This document shows, in pieces, positions 53,521 through 57,766 of a stretch of 57,766 nt of DNA. Each line of letters begins with the position of its first letter. Within the stretch, counting starts at the first letter, position 1. The translations under genes and the position numbers were made by a program. The notes under the pieces are model-generated. The model was not told where the DNA came from. It was given only the letters and a program-made list of their open reading frames with translations, and searched no databases. Source of the DNA: Clostridium sp. (GTDB lineage: Bacteria > Bacillota > Clostridia > Clostridiales > Clostridiaceae); assembly GCA_028692255.1 (NCBI GenBank), contig JAQUXS010000006.1, positions 1 to 57,766 of the forward strand. The letters are read 5' to 3'.

Positions 53521-55284
53521 TCACCTCACTATTGGGCACCAAACATTCACAGTTGTTCCATGTCCGTATTCGCTAGAATATTTAATTCCATATTCATTAC
53601 CATAGGTTAATTTTATCCTTGCATTAACATTAAATATTCCATATCCTAAGGAATCATTATTTATACCATTTACATTTTGAACCATAGCATCTATTTTCTT
53701 TAACTTATCTGCTTTAATTCCAACTCCATTATCTTTAACTATAAAATTTAATTTGCCATCTTTAATTTTCCCTTTAATATAAATCATACCTTGACCTCTT
53801 TTTTCTTTGATCCCATGGTATATAGCATTTTCCACCAATGGCTGCAAGGTTATTTTAAGTACTTTTAAATCCATTATTTCTTCTGAAATATCTATTTTAT
53901 AGTTTAGTTTATCTTCATATCTAATCTTTTGAATTGCAAGATAGCTTTTAACATGCTCAATTTCTTGTCTAACCATAATAATTTCAGCACCACTGCTTAA
54001 CCCTATTCTCAAAATATTACTTAGATTATTAACCATAGAAACAACATCTGATGCATTGTGTTCCTGTGCCATCCATTGTATTGTATCAAGTGTATTATAC
54101 AAAAAATGTGGTTTTATTTGAGCATGTAATATTTCTATCTCAGCTTTTCTTTTTTTCTTTTCCTGTATTTGAACAAGTTCTATCAATTTTTTAATTTCCT
54201 TTACCATGTGATTAAAAGCATTGCCAAGCTCTCCAACTTCATCATCATACTTTTGTGTAAAGGAAACATCAAAAGTTCCCTGCTCTGTCTTCTTCATAAG
54301 TCTTTTTAATTCAGTTATTGGATTTACTATAGACTTTGTAAAAAATATAGCAAGCATTTCAGCTACTATAAGTGTAATTATAGCAATAGCAAATGAAGCA
54401 TATTGTATATTTTTTATTATCTTTTGTACCCCTTCTATGGAGAAAGCCCCAACAGTCCTCCATTTAGTATATGGAGAACTTAAGCTCATAATTTCATACT
54501 CTTTTCCTCTTATAGTTTTAATTAGGATTTCATCTTTCTGGTTTTGTATCCAACTATCTTTTATCCTATAAACCACTTTATTCACAGGAGAATATATTAT
54601 TTTGCAGTTTTTATCCACAATATACACAAATCCATTCTCTCCAGGCTTTACATTATCAATAACGCTCTTTATGACATTAACTTTTATGTCTACTAATATC
54701 ACTCCAATGCATTTGCCAGTTTTTTTATCAACTATTGCTTTTGATATAGACACTAAGTCATCTTCAGGATCTTGAAATACATTGTTAATATTTCTTCCCA
54801 GTGGCCTATTAAATATCTGTACATCATTAGGATTTTGTGCTGCTTTTAAATACCACTCTTCATTTATAAGCGGATTCCTTGATATTCTGTACATTATGTC
54901 ACTAACGTAAGTATCATTACTGGAAACAACCATTATACCTGCTATTTCAGAATGTAAACTAGAAAATTTTAATATAGTTTTACTTGCCTCATCTTCTACA
55001 TCATGATTGGGAGTTTTCAAATCTATAAATTTTAATATTCTAGGATCATCTGACAAATATGTCATTAAATTTTCATTGTCCTTTATGTAAAAATCAACAT
55101 TATTACTTATCTGCTCTATCATTTGTCTTGTGCTTGCATTTTGCTCTCTACTTATTGAGTTCTTATACATTAAATTTCCTAATAATGTTATAGTAATTGT
55201 TGGAAGTAATATTACCACCAAGAAATATATTGCAAGTCTGGTCCCTATTCTACTTTTTAAAAATACTTTTTTAACAGTATTCAA
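53521..55284 (-). CDS. YesM-type membrane sensor histidine kinase
   Basis: 587 residues, TTG start after GGAGG. Two membrane helices (about 18-38 and 296-316) flank a Cache-type extracytoplasmic sensor domain, followed by HAMP (317-370). The His_kinase domain has the phospho-acceptor H393 in QIKPHFLYNTLDTIQW, and a HATPase domain (480-587) has NAIYHGI, DNGVGI and YGIFNVNARIKL. YesM-type kinases pair with AraC-type response regulators that control sugar-uptake operons. No such regulator gene is in the window; the sugar importer encoded just upstream on the same strand suggests the target. Confidence 0.92.
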   Translation of the reverse strand: MNTVKKVFLKSRIGTRLAIYFLVVILLPTITITLLGNLMYKNSISREQNASTRQMIEQISNNVDFYIKDNENLMTYLSDDPRILKFIDLKTPNHDVEDEASKTILKFSSLHSEIAGIMVVSSNDTYVSDIMYRISRNPLINEEWYLKAAQNPNDVQIFNRPLGRNINNVFQDPEDDLVSISKAIVDKKTGKCIGVILVDIKVNVIKSVIDNVKPGENGFVYIVDKNCKIIYSPVNKVVYRIKDSWIQNQKDEILIKTIRGKEYEIMSLSSPYTKWRTVGAFSIEGVQKIIKNIQYASFAIAIITLIVAEMLAIFFTKSIVNPITELKRLMKKTEQGTFDVSFTQKYDDEVGELGNAFNHMVKEIKKLIELVQIQEKKKRKAEIEILHAQIKPHFLYNTLDTIQWMAQEHNASDVVSMVNNLSNILRIGLSSGAEIIMVRQEIEHVKSYLAIQKIRYEDKLNYKIDISEEIMDLKVLKITLQPLVENAIYHGIKEKRGQGMIYIKGKIKDGKLNFIVKDNGVGIKADKLKKIDAMVQNVNGINNDSLGYGIFNVNARIKLTYGNEYGIKYSSEYGHGTTVNVWCPIVR

Positions 55285-55404
55285 CTTGTCCTCCAGATTA
55301 AATATTATATATTTTTAACCAAAAAGTTTAAATTAGTAAAAAGTTAGACATTTGTAAAACTTTTTACCAATTTAAATCCTTAAAGTTATTTTTCTAGTAT
55401 ATTT

Positions 55405-56409
55405 TTATGTGTGTATTTCCTTTTTCTTTTCATTTTTAATTACTATAACTCTTTGCAGTGCAATAAACATAAACAAAAGCATTCCTACAGCTATTTTAGT
55501 CCACCATGAATTAAGTGTGCCATTAAACATTATTAAGCTCTGAATTATTCCTGTAGTTAACACACCAAAAAGAGGTCCTATGGCATATCCAAATCCACCT
55601 GTAAGCAAAATACCTCCTATAACACAAGCTGCTATTGCATCCATTTCCGTACCATTGCAATGAAGTCCATACCCTGACAAAGTATATATAGTAAATAAAA
55701 GTCCACCTAAAGCAGAGCAAAATCCAGAAAGTGTATATACAAGTATTTTTGTTTTTGCAACGGGAAGACCCATTAACATAGCTGAATTTTCACTGCCTCC
55801 AATGGCATATACTGTTCTTCCAAATTTAGTATATTTCAGAATGTATATAGCTGCAGCAACCACAATCAAGCTTATAATTACATTTATTGAAGTAAAAGTT
55901 CCAGGTGCAATTGGAATTCTAAATCTCGAAAGACTTGAGAAAGTGTAATTGTCTATATTTATAGTGTCAATACTTATAAGGTAGCTTGCTCCTCTTGCGA
56001 AAAACATTCCTGCTAAAGTTACTATCCAAGGATGAAGCTTAAATTTTTGTATCAAAACCCCCTGTACTGTTCCAAAGATAATTCCCACTATTAAAACAAA
56101 TGCTATTACTATAAAAGGATTAACGCCTTTTTTTAGTAAGTTGGCTGTAATCATGCTCACAAATGCAATCATTGCACCTACAGACAAATCTATTCCAGCT
56201 GTGAGAATTGTAAAAGTTTCTCCTATGGCTATTACTATAAGATAAGCATTATCTATAAATAGATTAGAAAGTATTTGTAATGAAAAAAAACCAGTATATA
56301 AAACAGAGCCACATATAAACAAGATCAAAAACAACCCCACTGTAGCATATATTGATATATATGCTGTGTTTAATTTAACTCTTCTTTTTATTAATGAACC
56401 TTTAATCAT
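55405..56409 (-). CDS. YjfF-type sugar ABC permease
   Basis: 334 residues with about ten membrane helices of the RbsC/BPD_transp_2 type. The conserved GIDLSVGAMIAF, GGSENSAMLMGLPV and GGFGYAIGPLFGVL segments are those of ribose/galactofuranose importers. In the YtfQRT-YjfF system two related permeases act together; the upstream gene is the other. Its ATG overlaps the stop of that gene by 4 nt. AAGGTGG precedes it. Confidence 0.92.
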   Translation of the reverse strand: MIKGSLIKRRVKLNTAYISIYATVGLFLILFICGSVLYTGFFSLQILSNLFIDNAYLIVIAIGETFTILTAGIDLSVGAMIAFVSMITANLLKKGVNPFIVIAFVLIVGIIFGTVQGVLIQKFKLHPWIVTLAGMFFARGASYLISIDTINIDNYTFSSLSRFRIPIAPGTFTSINVIISLIVVAAAIYILKYTKFGRTVYAIGGSENSAMLMGLPVAKTKILVYTLSGFCSALGGLLFTIYTLSGYGLHCNGTEMDAIAACVIGGILLTGGFGYAIGPLFGVLTTGIIQSLIMFNGTLNSWWTKIAVGMLLFMFIALQRVIVIKNEKKKEIHT

Positions 56410-57449
56410 AACTTCGCCACCTTCTTAACTTTATAATCGCTATTTATGATTTTTGACTTTTTAATAAACATCTTTCTAAAATCAGGTGACTGCAAGAGAC
56501 ATACAACAATTACAACAATAGCTTTAACTACGAGAATAACCTCTGGTGCAACCCCCATACTGTAAACCGTAGTAGTTAAAGTTTGAATAAATAAAGCACC
56601 TACTACTGTTCCTTCAAGGTAAAATCTTCCACCATTCATTGATGTTCCTCCTATTACTGTAGCTAGAATTGCATCAAGTTCCATCCATAACCCTGCATTG
56701 TTTGCATCAGCACTTTTAATGTTTGAGCATATTATTATTCCTGCAATTCCTGCAAGCATACCGCATATAACATATAACGAAAAAATAATTCTTCTAGCAT
56801 TGATTCCCGAATATCTACTTGCAGTACTATTTACACCTATAGATTCTACAAATAAACCTAATGAAGTTTTTCTCATAATATAATAAATTAAAATCACACA
56901 AGCAATAGCTATATACACTGCAAAGGGAACTACAATATATCCAGTTCCTATAAATATAAAAGATTTATTAGTAAAAGTAAGTATCTGTCCTCCTGTTACA
57001 AGCTGTGCAATTCCTCTACCTACAATGTATAAAATTAAAGTTCCTACCATGGGTTGTACACCTATGAAAGCTACTAACATTCCATTCCACATACCACATA
57101 TAACTCCAACAATAATTCCTGCTATAATAGCTAAAGGTACATTTGAAGTGCTTAAAAGTACCGTTGCTGAAACAGATGCACTAATTGCTATTATTGAACC
57201 AACAGAAATATCTATTCCTTGTGTTGCAATTACTATAGTCATTCCTAAAGAGATAAGCATTAGCGGTACAGAATGATTTAATATATCAACAAGATCACCA
57301 AATAAATGACCATTTTTAATTTTTATGTTTAAAAATCCAGGATTTATAATAAGATTAAATATAAGAAGTACCACTAAGCATACTAATGGCCAAAAAACAG
57401 ATGACTTATAAAATCTTTTAAAAATACTGCTCTGATTTTTCTCTTCCAC
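56406..57449 (-). CDS. YtfT-type sugar ABC permease
   Basis: 347 residues with about ten membrane helices. ATQGIDISVGSIIAIS, GLFVESIGVNSTASRYSGIN and ATVIGGTSMNGGRFYLEGTVVGAL are the RbsC-type family segments. The start was placed at GTG 57449 because GGAGG sits 8 nt upstream; an in-frame ATG (57464) and TTG (57470) lie in or before that site. Translation is coupled to the ATPase gene, whose stop is 1 nt away, and to the second permease, which overlaps it by 4 nt. Confidence 0.9.
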   Translation of the reverse strand: MEEKNQSSIFKRFYKSSVFWPLVCLVVLLIFNLIINPGFLNIKIKNGHLFGDLVDILNHSVPLMLISLGMTIVIATQGIDISVGSIIAISASVSATVLLSTSNVPLAIIAGIIVGVICGMWNGMLVAFIGVQPMVGTLILYIVGRGIAQLVTGGQILTFTNKSFIFIGTGYIVVPFAVYIAIACVILIYYIMRKTSLGLFVESIGVNSTASRYSGINARRIIFSLYVICGMLAGIAGIIICSNIKSADANNAGLWMELDAILATVIGGTSMNGGRFYLEGTVVGALFIQTLTTTVYSMGVAPEVILVVKAIVVIVVCLLQSPDFRKMFIKKSKIINSDYKVKKVAKL

Positions 57450-57450
57450 T

Positions 57451-57766
57451 TTATTTACCTCCATCTGCAATTGTTTCCATGATATTACTTTCTTCTATGT
57501 CATCGCCCTTTAATTCTCCAATGATTTTTCTATCTCTTAGTACAAGTATTCTATCACAGCACCTTATCATCTCTTGAAGTTCTGAAGATATAAATATAAT
57601 GGTCATTCCAGTCTGTGCTAACTTTAAAATAAGATTTTGTATTTCACTTTTTGAACCTATATCTATTCCTCTTGTTGGTTCATCTAAAATTAAAATTTGT
57701 GGGTCTGTAGCAAGCCATCTGGCTAAAATTACTTTTTGCTGATTACCACCACTTAAATTATTTATC
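57451..57766 (-). CDS. YtfR/RbsA-type sugar ABC ATPase (C-terminal part)
   Basis: Only the last 104 codons are present; the gene runs off the right edge. The second ATPase half is visible: LSGGNQQKV signature, ILILDEPTRGIDIGSK Walker B, and the sugar-type segments IIFISSELQEMIRCCDRILVLRDRK. This is the duplicated ATPase of ribose/galactofuranose-type importers. Its stop lies 1 nt before the first permease start. Confidence 0.9.
   Translation of the reverse strand, partial: INNLSGGNQQKVILARWLATDPQILILDEPTRGIDIGSKSEIQNLILKLAQTGMTIIFISSELQEMIRCCDRILVLRDRKIIGELKGDDIEESNIMETIADGGK

Noticed and set aside
1..57766. CRISPR arrays, tRNA or rRNA genes, insertion sequences
   Set aside because: No regularly spaced repeats, cloverleaf candidates or transposase genes were seen while reading both strands.

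Overview
The window is very AT-rich, has AGGAGG-type ribosome binding sites, many TTG starts and U-tailed hairpin terminators. Its gene content includes SpoVB/MurJ-type flippases, soluble chemoreceptors, a ferritin-like protein and HesB/IscA-like proteins. This fits a spore-forming, anaerobic Clostridium (sensu stricto) chromosome. I see no tRNA, rRNA, CRISPR array, phage block or transposase. Species assignment is not possible from what I can read.

Layout. 1-6.5 kb: a truncated LevR-like sigma-54 activator, a Cof-type HAD phosphatase, glyoxalase, a DUF1284 protein, a DUF3298 protein, a decayed L-cysteine desulfidase (UPF0597) pseudogene, and a FIST/soluble chemoreceptor pair. 6.7-16.9 kb: a TruA paralogue, a TetR-MMPL exporter unit with two matching palindromic operators, an MBL hydrolase, a DUF4062 protein, Nudix and HAD hydrolases, and a methyltransferase-like/B12-radical-SAM pair. 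17-28.5 kb: a membrane-anchored sugar-dehydrogenase-like propeller with a Zn-dependent phospholipase C-like protein, a ferritin-like protein, two convergent flippases, an RluA-family pseudouridine synthase, an M20 amidohydrolase, an FtsA-like ATPase and a nitroreductase.

28.5-38 kb is a starch/cyclodextrin locus. A secreted cyclodextrin glucanotransferase makes cyclodextrins and maltodextrins outside the cell. A MalEFG-type ABC importer brings them in, and a cytoplasmic cyclomaltodextrinase plus a second GH13 enzyme degrade them. An AraC regulator sits in the locus. The malE promoter is near-consensus and has a perfect LacI/MalR-like operator just downstream. The transporter ATPase is not in the window and is presumably shared.

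38-50 kb: an NlpC-like wall enzyme, a UvrD/PcrA-like helicase, an AEC transporter, a pncB plus HesB-like unit, a Ser/Thr-rich surface protein, an SsuABC-type importer, and a DacF-type carboxypeptidase. 50.2-53.5 kb: an amino-acid permease and an isoleucine-2-epimerase-like PLP enzyme follow a 190-nt leader. That leader contains a nested helix, an intrinsic terminator with twelve Us, and an upstream segment perfectly complementary to the terminator's 3' arm. It looks like an attenuator or riboswitch that I cannot place in a known class, and it is the most interesting signal here. 53.5-57.8 kb: a YesM-type sensor kinase and a ribose/galactofuranose-type sugar importer that runs off the end of the window.

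A family of similar terminator hairpins sharing a CACTA-A/T-TAGTG core recurs at least five times.
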